DNA of 64,000 bases. Source: Balanoglossus misakiensis (lineage: Eukaryota > Hemichordata). Positions 22,201 through 34,489 of this stretch are shown piece after piece. Where the stretch lies: positions 5,766,001-5,830,000 of the forward strand of contig CM082577.2 in assembly GCA_040954595.2 (NCBI GenBank), in the 5' to 3' direction. Each line of letters begins with the position of its first letter. Position 1 is the stretch's first letter. The notes under the pieces are model-generated. The model saw nothing but the letters and a program-made list of their open reading frames with translations. It made no database searches and was not told the DNA's origin. Both the position numbers and the translations under genes were made by a program.

Positions 22201-25200
22201 AAACGTTCACCCGCAGAAAAAAAAATCAAATTAATTGAGCGGTAGTCTGGCTCGAAGATGAAACACAAAGCCACCTGAAAGGAAGGGTTCTTTTTTTCCA
22301 GTCAATTTAACACGTATCTCCTAATTCGCAGTGACGATCAACCGACTGCATTATGTTAAAAAGAACCAAAGGGGGAACCACAAAACCTTTTCCCACCAGC
22401 ACTTTTGTCCTGTGATTTTTGAAGTGGGTATTAGCGCCGTCTTTTTTTCCTACGGGTTCCAAAGAATTCAAACTGTCTGACATTCCAGCAAATTACAGAG
22501 CAGGCAGTTATAGTTCAGTTCAGCAGAACTTTCATGTGACCTGTGTTCTCTTTCTCATAAAAGGAAGATATGGCGCGTGATATCATTCGATTTCTTCGTC
22601 TTCCAAATTCCCAATGACAGCTGATAGCTGTTAAAACGACAGATTTCATTCAATTGGACATTGTGCTCACTGTTTGGTTTGGTTCAGTCCACTAAGCATC
22701 TTCAATGGGAAGAAATGAACCACAATGATTGATGTCCACCGGTCACAATACCCTCTTTTTCTTGTTTGTCTATAAAGTCACATCTGAAATGGTCTATTTC
22801 CGCTGGCCATTGGGAATCAGACTGTTTTGGAGTGACTCGGCATTCTCTTTGGTATCGGGTAGACAGTCGCATGCTGTTGCCCTCATGGCCAGTCAATACA
22901 TGTATACCATTCTACCGCAAAGGCAGTGTGCATGAATGCCGCTTGCCCAGGGCACATGCATGCAAATAAGTCATAAAGAAATGAACGATATAAAAAAAAA
23001 ACATGAATATTAATATGTGTTTTGTTCATCCCTCCAGCAACATGGAGACCATAATAAAAATCCAGTGCGGTATTCACGAAGAATGGTTCTTCCTGGTCGC
23101 TGTGCAAGTGGAAATTGACACTGCGCCAGGTCTGGTCAACATGATCAAGGCCCAACAGGTAGGTTAAACATCCAGCGCCCATACATTCTGAATGTTTGAA
23201 GCTATTTCTCTGTGAAAAAATTCCCCGTTTACCTGTAAGACTGGCTTTCATGGGTCATTATTTAAATTTTCCGTGTTTAACAACCGATGTTGTCTTCATG
23301 ATCGACTCCAGGCTGTTAAAGACAGGGATGTGGATAAGCTGATTGAGGCCTTGCATGTGATGACGCAGGCACTGAAAAAGATGAGAGCAACTCTGACAAG
23401 GATGCATGGTAAGTTAATGCATCATCTATTGGACCCACACACACACACACATCACCTTAACCAAATTCACAATGTAAAGCTCCATTCACTCTCACTTTGG
23501 GCTATTTTTTCAGTATTTTACTACAATATATATCAACACCGGCTTTTTGTTCTACTCTGACTTAATTTATAAAATGTTCAGTCTTCAGCTTCTCAACAAA
23601 GCTTGTGTATATGAGTAATGGTTATTGTCCACCAATGAATTCAAGTGTGGACTTGAAATCAATTTTCAACAGTATTTAAAATGTTGATTACTACAAATTG
23701 AAATAAAAATACTCATCAATTCTTAGTTTAACTGAATAGAACATAACCACTTCCCATCATTGTGAGCCCCACTTTGAAATATTACCCGTCTCTAAAAATA
23801 TTTATTAATTTCAAAGCATTGTCATCTCTTCCTGAAAATTTAATAACCTAGCTCTTATGTGTTTTTTTTCAGAGAGAAATGATCCTGATGTTTACTTCAA
23901 TGTTTTACGAATATTTTTATCAGGGTAAGTAAAAAACAAACTAGTTTTAACAATACTGAAAATTTCAAAAAACTTTGATATAAGAGCAAAAGCCATCTTG
24001 CAGAAAATCTACTGATTTCATTCTACTGCGATTGTCTCAGCAGGGACTATGTCATTGACAATGGCTTGTTTTTTTCAATAATATTATTTCTGTAGCTGGG
24101 ACCATGCAGCTTTTAGGAGGTTAGGGTACGGGGGTCTAATTTATGACGGTGTCAGTGAAGAACCAGTTTTGGTGAGTCTTCAATTTTTGTTTCAAAATTA
24201 TGTCACAAAAGCTTGACCTCTCTGTCTGTGCAACTGAAAGATACCTTTTACACTTGGACATCTCTTTATAGCTGTCTGCGTACATTAATATGCAAGCAGA
24301 AACTATCCAAACATTGTGTAGGTTGGAAATGTATGTGCGGGTGCATAAGTATGTACATACGTACGTACATTATGTATGTATGTAAGTACATATGGACATT
24401 TTCTTATTTGGATGAAATACAAATTTGCGTTTCATCTTTTTATTTCAGTACTCTGGTGGCAGTGCTGCACAGGGGGCCGCACTCTACAGTTTTGACGAGG
24501 CGCTAGGAATCAAACACGACCCTGTTAAAGGTGATTACCGTACTTCCTTTGTTTTTGGCTTCTTGTATATTTTTTTGTTACTGTACTCAATATGGAACCC
24601 TTCAGTGGTGAATTTTTAGATTACAGAATTTCATCTTTTTCTGTCTTTTTTTTGTCTGCTTGCAGAGGCAATCATCACAAATTTCAAACAATACATGCCC
24701 CCGGATCACAGGGCATTTGTCAAGGCAATATCAAGAGGACCTTCAATTAAAAATTTTGGTGAGAGAAATGGTCGATTTGATCTTTTTGTGTGTGTGCATT
24801 AGTCTTCATGTGTGAGTAGACATGATAGTAGACAGATAGACATGATTTGAGTAATTCTCACGGATGACGCAAATTGTGATGGCAAATTTTTTTATTCTGA
24901 TACTTTTTGGGGATTCTCCAAGAAGCCTATCACATTCACAGCAAGCCCGTGATGCAAATCAGGAACTGTTTGTCAAATGGAAATGTAGAATTCATATTTT
25001 GTAGTAATAGTGTTCAAAACACAAGAACTGATAGGCATTATACCTGGGGGCAGAACTGATGCTAGATAGCAGGCTATGCATTTTTTGATGATTTTGTATT
25101 CTGACCAGCTAAAATTTATTTCATAACCTGTTTCATTTCTCTAATCAGTTGAAACAATGCAAGATGACCGATTATCAGATGCTTACAACGACTGTGTGAA

Positions 25201-26312
25201 AGCGTTGGTAGACTTCAGGAGCTATCATCTACAGCTTGCATGCAGGTAAAGTCGGATGAAAGACAGATCATGAATTAGTCTGTCACTTATTAGAAGATTA
25301 TAACAGTCAGGAATGTCTGTGCTATGAAGAAGCAGAACTCTAAATAAATAAAGCTTGTGATTATTCTTTGACATTAAAGCTATCATCTACAGCTTGCATG
25401 CAGGTAAAGTCATATGAAAGACAGATCATTAATTAATCTGGCACTTATTAGAAGATTATAACAGTCAGGAATGTCTGTGCTATGAAGAAGCAGAACTCTA
25501 AATAAATAAAGCTTGTGATTATTCTTTGACATTAATCTTTTGCGCAGTTGTCAGAGATATGAAAATTACAGCATTTGTTTTTTCAAAGGAAAGAGCTTAA
25601 AATGGTGCTGAAATGTTCTTCTGGTGCTTGAAGACTGTGGACAGATTGGTCGTACTAAAAGCAGATTAGATCAAGCGTTGAAAGCCGACCACTGTAGTCT
25701 TAGTCATGGGGCCGACATATTCATACATACTGGTACATAACATTGATCACAATAAAGTGCAGTCGGGTGTCCTGTTGTGACAGATCCACAGACATTACAG
25801 GCTGCGTCTTCATAGAAATCTCACCAATGTTACCCATCCTGTCTGATCCAATTTCTACAGGTACATCACAATCCAGGCACACAAGAATGCACAGAACAAC
25901 AACGAAGGTGTGACAGACCAGGCCGAGCAAGGCACAGGGGGGACAGGTGCGTGTGCAAATTTATGAAACGGAATTACATCTATAGTCTCACAGTCTGAAA
26001 CTAAGCTTATCTGGACGTGCAGTAACTCCATTGAGGAGGAGGGACCACGTCTGACTCTGTGCACACTTGCCAGTCCCTCTTCCTTGTTCAGAGAAGTATT
26101 TCTCTGCCGACAGATTTCACACAGTTTAGCTGCTATGGTTGTTGTGAATGTATGTGTCACTGAATATAATTGTGAGCCAGCCACCATTCCAAACAGCATC
26201 GTTCAGAATTCAACAGGTATTTTTTTTCTTGTTTTGGGCAGGTTTCATGCAATACTTGAAAGGGCTTCGCAACAACACATCAGCCTCAATACTGAAGGAC
26301 GCCAAGACGTAG
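19221..26312 (+). CDS. IDO: Indoleamine 2,3-dioxygenase, copy 2 (complete)
   Basis: Haem enzyme converting L-tryptophan to N-formylkynurenine, the first step of the kynurenine pathway. Thirteen coding exons: 19221-19307, 20653-20748, 21265-21384, 21559-21695, 23038-23158, 23312-23408, 23873-23924, 24096-24171, 24449-24530, 24666-24758, 25149-25245, 25861-25946 and 26242-26312. They give 404 residues in one frame (human IDO1 has 403). The proximal haem-ligand His is H347, in RSYHLQ. The active-site Arg (human R231) is R232, in NVLRIFLSG, but the preceding human F226 is Tyr here. The substrate loop GGSA (human S263/A264) is conserved, as are FDE (human D274) and GTGGT. The distal-pocket serine (human S167, FFLVS) is Ala168 here (FFLVA). 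The final part of exon 11 is tandemly duplicated in the following intron. No frame defects. Confidence 0.96.
22173..22199. repeat. Small perfect hairpin in IDO copy 2 intron
   Basis: CTGGCAAGACA and TGTCTTGCCAG are exact 11-base inverted repeats around a 5-base loop, inside the 1.3-kb intron before the exon at 23038. The stem is too short to call a microRNA precursor. Confidence 0.6.
25220..25535. repeat. 158-bp tandem duplication spanning the 3' end of IDO exon 11 and its donor site
   Basis: Copy A (25220-25377) starts in exon 11 at AGCTATCATCTACAGC, crosses the donor at 25246 and continues into the intron. Copy B (25378-25535) repeats it with only a few substitutions. Copy B therefore carries a second exon fragment and a second GTAAAG donor. 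Confidence 0.95.
25380..25403 (+). other. Possible 24-nt in-frame microexon in IDO copy 2
   Basis: Copy B of the duplication is preceded by TTCTTTGACATTAAAG, which can serve as an acceptor, and followed by a GTAAAG donor. Splicing 25380-25403 after exon 11 would add exactly eight codons in frame and repeat SYHLQLAC, including the haem-ligand His. Whether it is ever used is unknown; the default model skips it. Confidence 0.25.
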
Positions 26313-27940
26313 CATTTACCCCCAAGACGTACTTTTGCATATAATCTGATGAATAACGACGCGCCTCAGACTGTCCACCACATTGTCACCTGCGAACTTT
26401 GCTTGACCTTCTGACCCAGAGCGATCCAATTGCTTTGTAGAATGCAGTCATGTATAAGGGCTGTTCCTGTACGTGCTGTAAATAGCATTCATGCTTTTTT
26501 CACAACTATAATCCAGCCTCAGGAACGTTTATAGGACGAGGAATTCACAGAAATTTCTCTCCGTGTATCAGATAGGAATTACCAACAGTCTAGCATTGTG
26601 AGGGTTTGTAAGTATTGAATGCTGTGGTGAATCCTCAGCCTTGATCAACAATCCCCAGATGCCATGTGTGTGTGAATCTAGGGTTTACTTAGATAGGCTG
26701 CCAGGGACATGTAGTAGTAGCCTCCTTGTGATACTTCGAAGAGCAAAGTAGACTGTAGCATGGCAAGGTCGTTTTGGTCAAAATTGCTTTCAATATGCAT
26801 TGAAGCATTGACAAAATGCAGCAACAGCTGATAAGAACTGGTAACAGCCATAACCATGTGAACAAGCATAGTCAAGTTGGAAGGACTGACTGTTTACTGT
26901 TCACTTCATGGCCAGATGATGAAAATCTTGGTAGACTCTTCTGTAACTTCACTGCCTGTACGCACTTGTTTTTAGCTCAGTAAATTTATCGAAGCTTCAT
27001 TCTGAAAACGGCCGCTAGTACTACTGTCAGATTCTTCCTTTCACCCGCAGTTCTCGCATTTAAAGCGGTCCCAACTTTATCATAGGAAACAATGGCTTTT
27101 GAATGGACCATAGTGATGAAAGGGTTAATACAACCCATAGAGAGAGTAATCCAGACTCAGCATTTTGTTTTTTTTTAAATGCATTAAGTTATACATGGTA
27201 ACAGGGTATAATCAGTTTTGATTTGTAATTTTCTCTTTTAGGGATAATACATATCAAGTTACATTCCCGCCTTAAGAAACATGAAATACGGAACCTCGTT
27301 TTGAACAACACCATTATAAACTATATTGTACATGAGTAGGACAACATCTCATGTTCAAAGGGCATTATTAGTGTTTTCTATTTGAAAATTTTGAGAGATA
27401 TTTTTCCTTTTCGCAAGTTACAAAATGATCATTATTTCATGTTTATTTCCGAGGTAAGTATTTTAAATAAAGGTATAAAGTACCCCTGTGATATTACAAA
27501 ATAGCTTTACATATGTATTTAATTTTCAAAGGAAAAAAGAGATGGGTATAAGATAGAATTGGGAATGTTTGGCTGTAAAACTTCTTAGGAATTATTTCTA
27601 TTTTATCGGAATGTCAATTTAAAGTGCTGGCGTGAATATCACTTGATCTCGAAGATGCATTGACCAACGACATGTTTTTAACCATCCAATTATGAGAATA
27701 CGGTTTTAGAGATTTCAATCAATGCAAAATGAACTTTGTACAAAGCAGTGCATTTTCAGCAATGCAAATTTTTTATTTATATGTTTGTGCCAATTATTGT
27801 GCATGGATAGTGTTAGAGCACACCTTTTGCTGTGCAGAGTAACTTTATTGAAAGTTGACTGTGGTTGTAATTAGGTGATTTTGTTTTACATTGTTTTAAT
27901 GATGCACTAATCATGAGACTTCGGGTTATTGAAAGGGCTG

Positions 27941-27946
27941 AATAAA
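27941..27946 (+). terminator. Candidate poly(A) signal AATAAA for IDO copy 2
   Basis: AATAAA about 1.6 kb after the stop, followed by a T-rich stretch. Assigned by position only. Confidence 0.35.
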
Positions 27947-28197
27947 TTTTTTTTAACTTGAACATAAACGGTTTCTGGTCGCGTTCTTACTTATAGGTTG
28001 GGCCAATTTTAGCACCATTGAGCATTATTATACTGTGAGACATATGAAGATTGTCATACAAATCTTTGGTGTCAAATCTGCTAATTTCTACACTTCAACA
28101 CAGGAAGCACTGTGTTTAAAATTGCTCTTCTACTCTGCTTTAATGCTTGTGACAGTGTTACACACTCCGGTTTAAAATTATTTCCATGATTTTACAC

Positions 28198-28203
28198 TTT
28201 ATT
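28198..28203 (-). terminator. Candidate poly(A) signal AATAAA for PM20D2
   Basis: AATAAA on the minus strand about 130 bases past the PM20D2 stop codon. Confidence 0.45.
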
Positions 28204-28331
28204 CTGTTAAATATTTACTGTTTCATGAAATTATTTCCCGATAGATTACACTCTTCTGTTAAATACCAAACTGCTTGGTAAAATTCTCATTACTTGATAA
28301 GGACAGCAAGTTCTGGTAGTTGCTCTTTTCA

Positions 28332-30363
28332 CTATGCTTGGCTGAGAATCTCTCGCTCTTTTTCCAAATCCTCCTTGAATCTCTTCTTGATATCGTTGAT
28401 AATGCCATCTTGAAAGAAAACGTCCAGGGCGGTCATTGCCAGTATCTTGGCTTGTTGTAGAGTGGGGCCCTGTGCTTCGGCTTTACCTGTTCAAAAACAG
28501 AAACGTAGAAACTGAAAAATCCAGTGGCATGATATCTATACTTTGTACTTTCCACACAAGACAATGCATAAAGTTTAATTAGAACTGACTGAATTGGACA
28601 CTGGAGGAATTGAGACAATGGGTTTGCAGAGGTGACTCCGGGTTTAACAGAGAGTATGTCATAATCATATTAAAAAGATTTTAAAAAATGTACACACCTT
28701 TGTGTCATAGTATAAACTTCAGATTATGATGTTACTATGACTTTAAACCTTCACCATGGTTCAGTCCAAACCCATTGTTTGCTATGGTAAAGTTGGACCT
28801 CCATAGAGGAAACTAAGGGTGAAAGGGTTAAAAATTACCTGCTTCTGCTTTGTATCCCCTGGAATGAGTGGTTGCTGTGCAACCAATGCCAAACTTTGGA
28901 TGGAAACCTGGGACTACGTGTGTGACATTGCCCATGTCTGTTGATCCTGCATATGCCTTGTCACACTGCTCCGGAGTGAACAACTTGAGCCCAACCAGAT
29001 CTGCGTTGTTTCTGTACAGCTGTATCAGAGGTGCGTTGTGGATGACGTTTGCGTAGTGCCCATGAAATGTGTGCTCCATCTGGAGATACAAACATGCTGA
29101 ATATTATTTCTGTGAGCCACCAAGATGTGATGTTAAAGGGTGATGATCGTCTTATGCGCATATGCCAAATCGGAGACTCTTTGAGAAAAAAACACGCTGA
29201 AAATTACATTCAAGCCCTTACTCACCGTACACCCTGTTGCCTTGGCAGCACCTTCTGCACACAGCAACGCTCTCTGTTGTAACTCGGGCAGTTCGGCGTC
29301 CGTGGGCGTTCTCAGGTAATACTCCACTACTGTCTTCTCGGGGATGATGTTGGGTTTGGTGCCACCGTTTTTGATCACACCTGTCGAATGAGACAATGTA
29401 GAGTTGTTTATAAACATGCGCTCATGATATGAAATTAACTATGACTCTAGTGTCTTTATGTCAATGGCCAACAGACACATTTGACAAAACCAGCTAGGTA
29501 TACATACCATGAATCCTCCATGTCGGTTTCATCTGTTGTCTCATCACAGACATACTCTGATAAAACATCACGGCAGCGTCGAGGGCGTTGACCCCTTCCC
29601 AGGGTGCATAGGCTGCGTGTGACGCTTTGCCATGAAATGTGACATTCATCCTGTCACGAAAACAGTCAATTTCAATTGAACATTACTGAACAAAACGTGT
29701 AGAAATGGAATAGTCAGACAACCAAAGACAAGTTAAATGTACAGACAGATGTCACTTTCATTTTCATGCATGTTGTTACAAGAAAAAGTCTCAGTGACCG
29801 GTAGACTCTTTCCTTGCCCAATGGGGGCGCTGCTCTATACTTAACCATCCCTTTTGCCATTGGACAAGGAACAAGTGTATCTACATGATGAGTGGAACCA
29901 TTACACCATAGAGGGCATCTGGAATCATGACTCCTCATTCAGTTTGTACAATGCATTTGTTAAGCTACTGCTAGTACATGTACGTGTATTGTTGTCTCTG
30001 TAACTGTAAAATCTAAGCTGGACATATCTAATGTATACAATGTGTGAACTTAGCATCAGTGCTGTACACTCTCACTTACGCAGTCATGGCCAGCTGTGTT
30101 GGTGTCGGTATGTTGTTCTCTCTGTCGGTTGGATGCACCATCATGGCCACATCGATGTCCTCAAAAGCTCCTGCTTCTATCAACTGTATTTTTCCGCCGC
30201 CTCCTTCCTCAGCGGGCGTTCCCATTACAATCAGCTAGTATAAAATGTACATTCATTGATTCAAAATGAAAAGATGTTTAGATCTTGTGTATTATACAAC
30301 TGTGAATCACATCATTGATTCATGATTATAATATAATACACAAGATTATGACGATGATGGTGG

Positions 30364-30429
<66 letters not shown>

Positions 30430-30987
30430 GGAAGAAGATGATGATGGTGGTGGTGGTTGTGGTGATTATTATTCTTGGTTTACTTAAATTTATTTCAGAA
30501 AGATGTACTGTGCCCCAATGCTTGCAGGTACCTGTCAATGCCATGATTTAATGGAACTGCACGTGAGCTGACATTTCACATTTGACCTATTGATAGCACT
30601 TATGTTTACCTTTCCAATTTTCTGACCAGCTGACTCCAACGCTGCTTTGGCTCCGATTCCAGCTCCGACTCCAACCTCGGCGATCAGGTTATGTCCGCAC
30701 GCGTGACCTATCTCTGGCAGAGCATCGTATTCCGAAATTAAACAAACATTCAGACCGTCCTTGTTACCTGTATCAAACGTTGCACGGAATGCCGTGTCCA
30801 GTTTGTAGTGTCTCTCGACCTGAAATCCGAATTTTTCTAGGAAATCTGTGAGGACTTTGTGTGCATGTTTTTCCTCGTAGTTGAGTTCAGGATGGGACCA
30901 GATGCTCTGACTCAGCTGGTTCAACTCCTGGCTCGCTGAGTCAACTGCCTTTCGCGCCGTCTCCTTCAGATCTGCTAAGCCAGACAT
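28332..30987 (-). CDS. PM20D2: Peptidase M20 domain-containing protein 2 (beta-alanyl-dipeptidase type)
   Basis: PM20D2 is a cytosolic zinc dipeptidase of the M20/amidohydrolase family that hydrolyses unusual beta-alanyl dipeptides as metabolite repair in carnosine synthesis. Six minus-strand exons: 30610-30987, 30080-30234, 29508-29650, 29226-29380, 28839-29079 and 28332-28486. They total 408 residues (human 436). Motifs seen: HPELNYEE and [21 protein letters not shown] (zinc-binding His and Asp/Glu region), [10 protein letters not shown] (catalytic Glu pair), then the dimerisation/lid part [31 protein letters not shown] and [16 protein letters not shown]. The start at 30987 (MSGLADLK) is preferred over an in-frame ATG at 31044 because family members begin here. 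The first intron contains a long GAT array. No defects. Confidence 0.95.
30348..30464. repeat. (GAT)n trinucleotide array
   Basis: About 25 GAT units flanked by GAC, GAA and GGT variants, in the first intron of PM20D2. It generates spurious poly-Met and poly-Ile frames. Confidence 0.96.
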
Positions 30988-33900
30988 TTTGTTGAGAAGA
31001 ACAAGTCGTCTGCAACTGCAGTCTGGTGGGCGTTCTCGGGTCACGAAATGTCACTTTCATAGAGTGGGGGCGCACTACTTTTTAATGTACATTCCGTATC
31101 ACTATTTGCTAATTTTCTCAAATGTCAACGTGAAAAAATGCTGAGTCACTCAAGCATTTTCAAGCGTTGAATTTTATTTACTTTGACCGAGTTGTGTGCA
31201 ACATTCCGCCGGCCAATCAGCATCAGTCTGCTGGTTCCCTGTCTCATCTCTGCCTCTGAGGGAGCTGTAATGAAAGGTTGAATGGAGTGTGGCACCGAGA
31301 AACAGACCACAACTAGCATGCATGCTCACGCACACAGTCCAGATATTGGACAGATTTTATGTCTCGACTTGACATGTGTCCAAAAAGACTCATCACTACA
31401 TGAATTATGATACATAATGTCACTTTATTGTCACATTATTACATAGAATAGATGCAATACAAACATACAATCACTCCTCTGATTTTCATTTTACTGAATT
31501 CCAACATGAAGTATTATTAGCTAAATACCAAGACCTTAGGCTATGTACAGGTTTAAGGTCACATGTTTACTTTCGGCTTCTGGTTATTATTAATCAACAT
31601 TATTTATAGAAATATGCAATGTTTGGTAATCATCTGGTATGCTAAAAAATATCAGTATGATCAGACTATGGAGGAAATGTGCACACATACATTCATTTTA
31701 CTATTGACACAGGTCATCATTAACCACAGGTTTTCAGTTCCTTTGTGAATTACAAGCACACTGCTTTTGAAATGCTCAGTACATCGGTTGCTTCGAACCA
31801 GTCTTTAAGGAAAGCTGCATCACAGAATTCAGTTTGGCTGCCAACACTGCTCTTACAGTCGCACAAAATTCCATGACTGACCAAAAGTCTTTGCTGTGTC
31901 CTTCCCATAGTGCATCTGAAGTCAACAGCGTCATAATCCTGGAGTGACTGGACTGTTCTGTAGCAAGTTTTTCACGGCGATTGACAATGTTCCAGGGGCT
32001 ATCCATGAGTAAATTACATTTTTCCAAGGACCTTCCAATGAATGCCATCAAATCCCAGGATTTTTCAGTAGCGTACAAACCCTGTTAAACTCACATATAT
32101 ACCGACTTCCAATATTTCCTTTTTCTTACACACTGCTCTCATGAACCTGTTTACATGGATACACATACAATCATGTCACAAATGTAACAAAACACACCCT
32201 TGACTGAAATCACAACAGAAAACCTGCATTGCTATGTACATTGACATCAAAATACACTATACCAAACAGATAGATATAATTGTTTTCCTTTTGTTCATTA
32301 CTGTGGTAGAAACCTAAACGTATCACTCAAATTTGCCAACTCCAGAATCTCATCTAAGTTCTAAAATCTTTCTGGAAAACTTGCCATTGCAAATTGATGT
32401 ACATACAATATTTTCGTTAGATCCTTGTTGCAAACTGACCTGATCATTTTTTGTTTCGTATCATACTGGAGAAATTGCTGCAAAACTTTGTGGATAGACT
32501 GACATTTTTATCTTCACTACCAAAATTTTCTACATGTGCACTCGATGACAGTGCTGGGCTTTCCACGAAAAGGTTTGGCTTTGTACAAAAAATAATAAAA
32601 GGTTGGTTGGACTTGGTGGCTACCTAACAAGTTGAGATTATCATAATACTGCGAAGTCTTACTACACTGTACCCCTAAAAGATGCAAATTTGACAAATCA
32701 TTACTTAGACAAATTTGTTAGTCATGCACATGAATCATGAAGTGCGCCAGTTTCAAACTGGCAGGTCCTACAAGAGTCAGTTGCAGTGTTACAAGATCAC
32801 AGTTTCATTCCAACTATCTACAGTAGATGCTCTCGGATCTGTGTTCAGATGAAAGTTCTAAATGTCTGCATCTGTATTAAGTTGCTACTTGAAATTCTGG
32901 CTTTTTTGTAGAGCAATCTGAAGTTAGTGTAATCTGATGCTGTACAAATTTCAAAGCTTTGAAGTACATTACTTGTAATGGGCAGAAAACTTCAACAGCA
33001 CTTCACAATTTTTTGTCAAATAAAAAAAAATTCCCTTTTCATTCATATTGGTATCAAAGCCTGCGGTTTTAACGTAAATTAGGATTCCTACAGTTTGTAC
33101 GTACATCCATTGAGCCATTTGTACAAGATTGAAAAAAAAATCAAATTTATGAAATCTTGAAATAAAATGGCATCAACGTTGAAAAACAAAATGTGCACGC
33201 AGTCTGCACTTTGTTAACCTTTTGACACAAATATCTCAAAGGAAGGGGTGGGGGCGTAGCTCTTTCGATTTGATAAAAAGTGGGTATCAACAAGATGTCT
33301 ATCATCTTTTTTCCTTTCTATACAAATGAGAAAGGCCCTAATAACCCCTGGAAGTTTATCCACGCAATTAAATCAGTAACCCCACAGAATATATATAGGG
33401 TTCACCCACATGGGGCACCCTGAAATAGTTTCATAATCATAACAAAAAAGTTAACATCAACATTAAAATAGTCATCAATACTGGCATATTTTTTTCATAC
33501 ATCATTGTAAAATATAATCGTAATACAATGAAATACACATTATATTGAAAATAAATTTAGAAATGGGGTTATTCAGGGAGGGCAAAGTCACAGAAGAGTT
33601 TGATAAGAAACGATATCATGATAAAGACTTTCTACGCTAACACGTTCTGTACTAATAATACCCACTGCATAAATTTGCTGCTTTAAAACCCAGCCTCACA
33701 ACTACTGGACGCATGGTTGCTATGACATCGGTCAGATGCACACAGACCAGCATTGATTCCCTTTTATCAACAAATTCTACAATGCTAACTGGCACAGTTT
33801 TTCTTTCTTTACAAACAGTAAAATTCTTGAAAAAAACTGTTACCCTTGTTTAAGAAATCAATTTGTTTTTTTTTTTATATATATAATAGAACTTTATTGC

Positions 33901-34489
33901 TGCATGAATTTAGGCGCTATGACAACATTTTCTGTTGGACTTCCACCTTACATTTTTACTTGTTCAAAAAAAAACCCTGTCCCCTTCCCTACTCATCATA
34001 TAATATTCTTACCCTTTATTCTCCATCACATATTTTTTTTAATTCATATTTTAAAAGCGTTTTATACCTATACCTACCAACTAGTCTACTGGCAACAATT
34101 TTTAAGTACACGGTAAATTCATTTTTATATTTAATTACTCTTTAATTATAAGGCTGCCCAAGAATTTGTTGCTATGGTTACACATCACTTCAAAACGTCT
34201 GATCTGTATGATGCAGGAATATTTGTATCAGTGTATACATACATTTGGGATAAATATACATGGCTAAAGGACAGTAAAGATTAAAAATCAATCATCATGT
34301 CACAGTTGTAAAGTCCTCACTAAATGTACGCTGGCAGAAAGGAAATTTTGGAATATAAGTTTGCAGGCGTTAATGTCAGTTGCATGCAAGTGGTTTTATA
34401 TTCTAGCACCTTATCTAAGCTCTTTATGGTATTTTCCCCCTACATTCAGACTTGGGGAAAGCCTACCTGGTTTTTGCGGCATGTTGCGG
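30988..34489. other. Upstream region of PM20D2 and 3' region of epsin; no separate gene seen
   Basis: Both neighbours are on the minus strand, so this 3.5 kb should hold the epsin 3'UTR on the left of its stop and the PM20D2 promoter close to 31000. Short open frames (for example 31776-32078, minus) show no recognisable domain or splice context. A candidate epsin poly(A) signal lies at 33893-33898 on the minus strand. Confidence 0.5.
33893..33898 (-). terminator. Candidate poly(A) signal AATAAA for epsin
   Basis: AATAAA on the minus strand, about 590 bases past the epsin stop. Position-based assignment; other A/T-rich candidates exist further on. Confidence 0.3.

Larger units (their letters stand above)
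26313..28331. other. Intergenic between convergent IDO copy 2 and PM20D2
   Basis: No coding exon is supported. Probably the long 3'UTR of IDO, with a candidate poly(A) signal at 27941-27946, and the shorter 3'UTR of PM20D2, with a candidate on the minus strand at 28198-28203. Confidence 0.6.

Noticed and set aside
30315-30551. Poly-Met and poly-Ile frames
   Set aside because: Products of the GAT array in a PM20D2 intron.
31776-32078. 100-codon minus-strand frame between PM20D2 and epsin
   Set aside because: No domain, no supporting splice signals; most likely chance within a 3'UTR or intergenic DNA.
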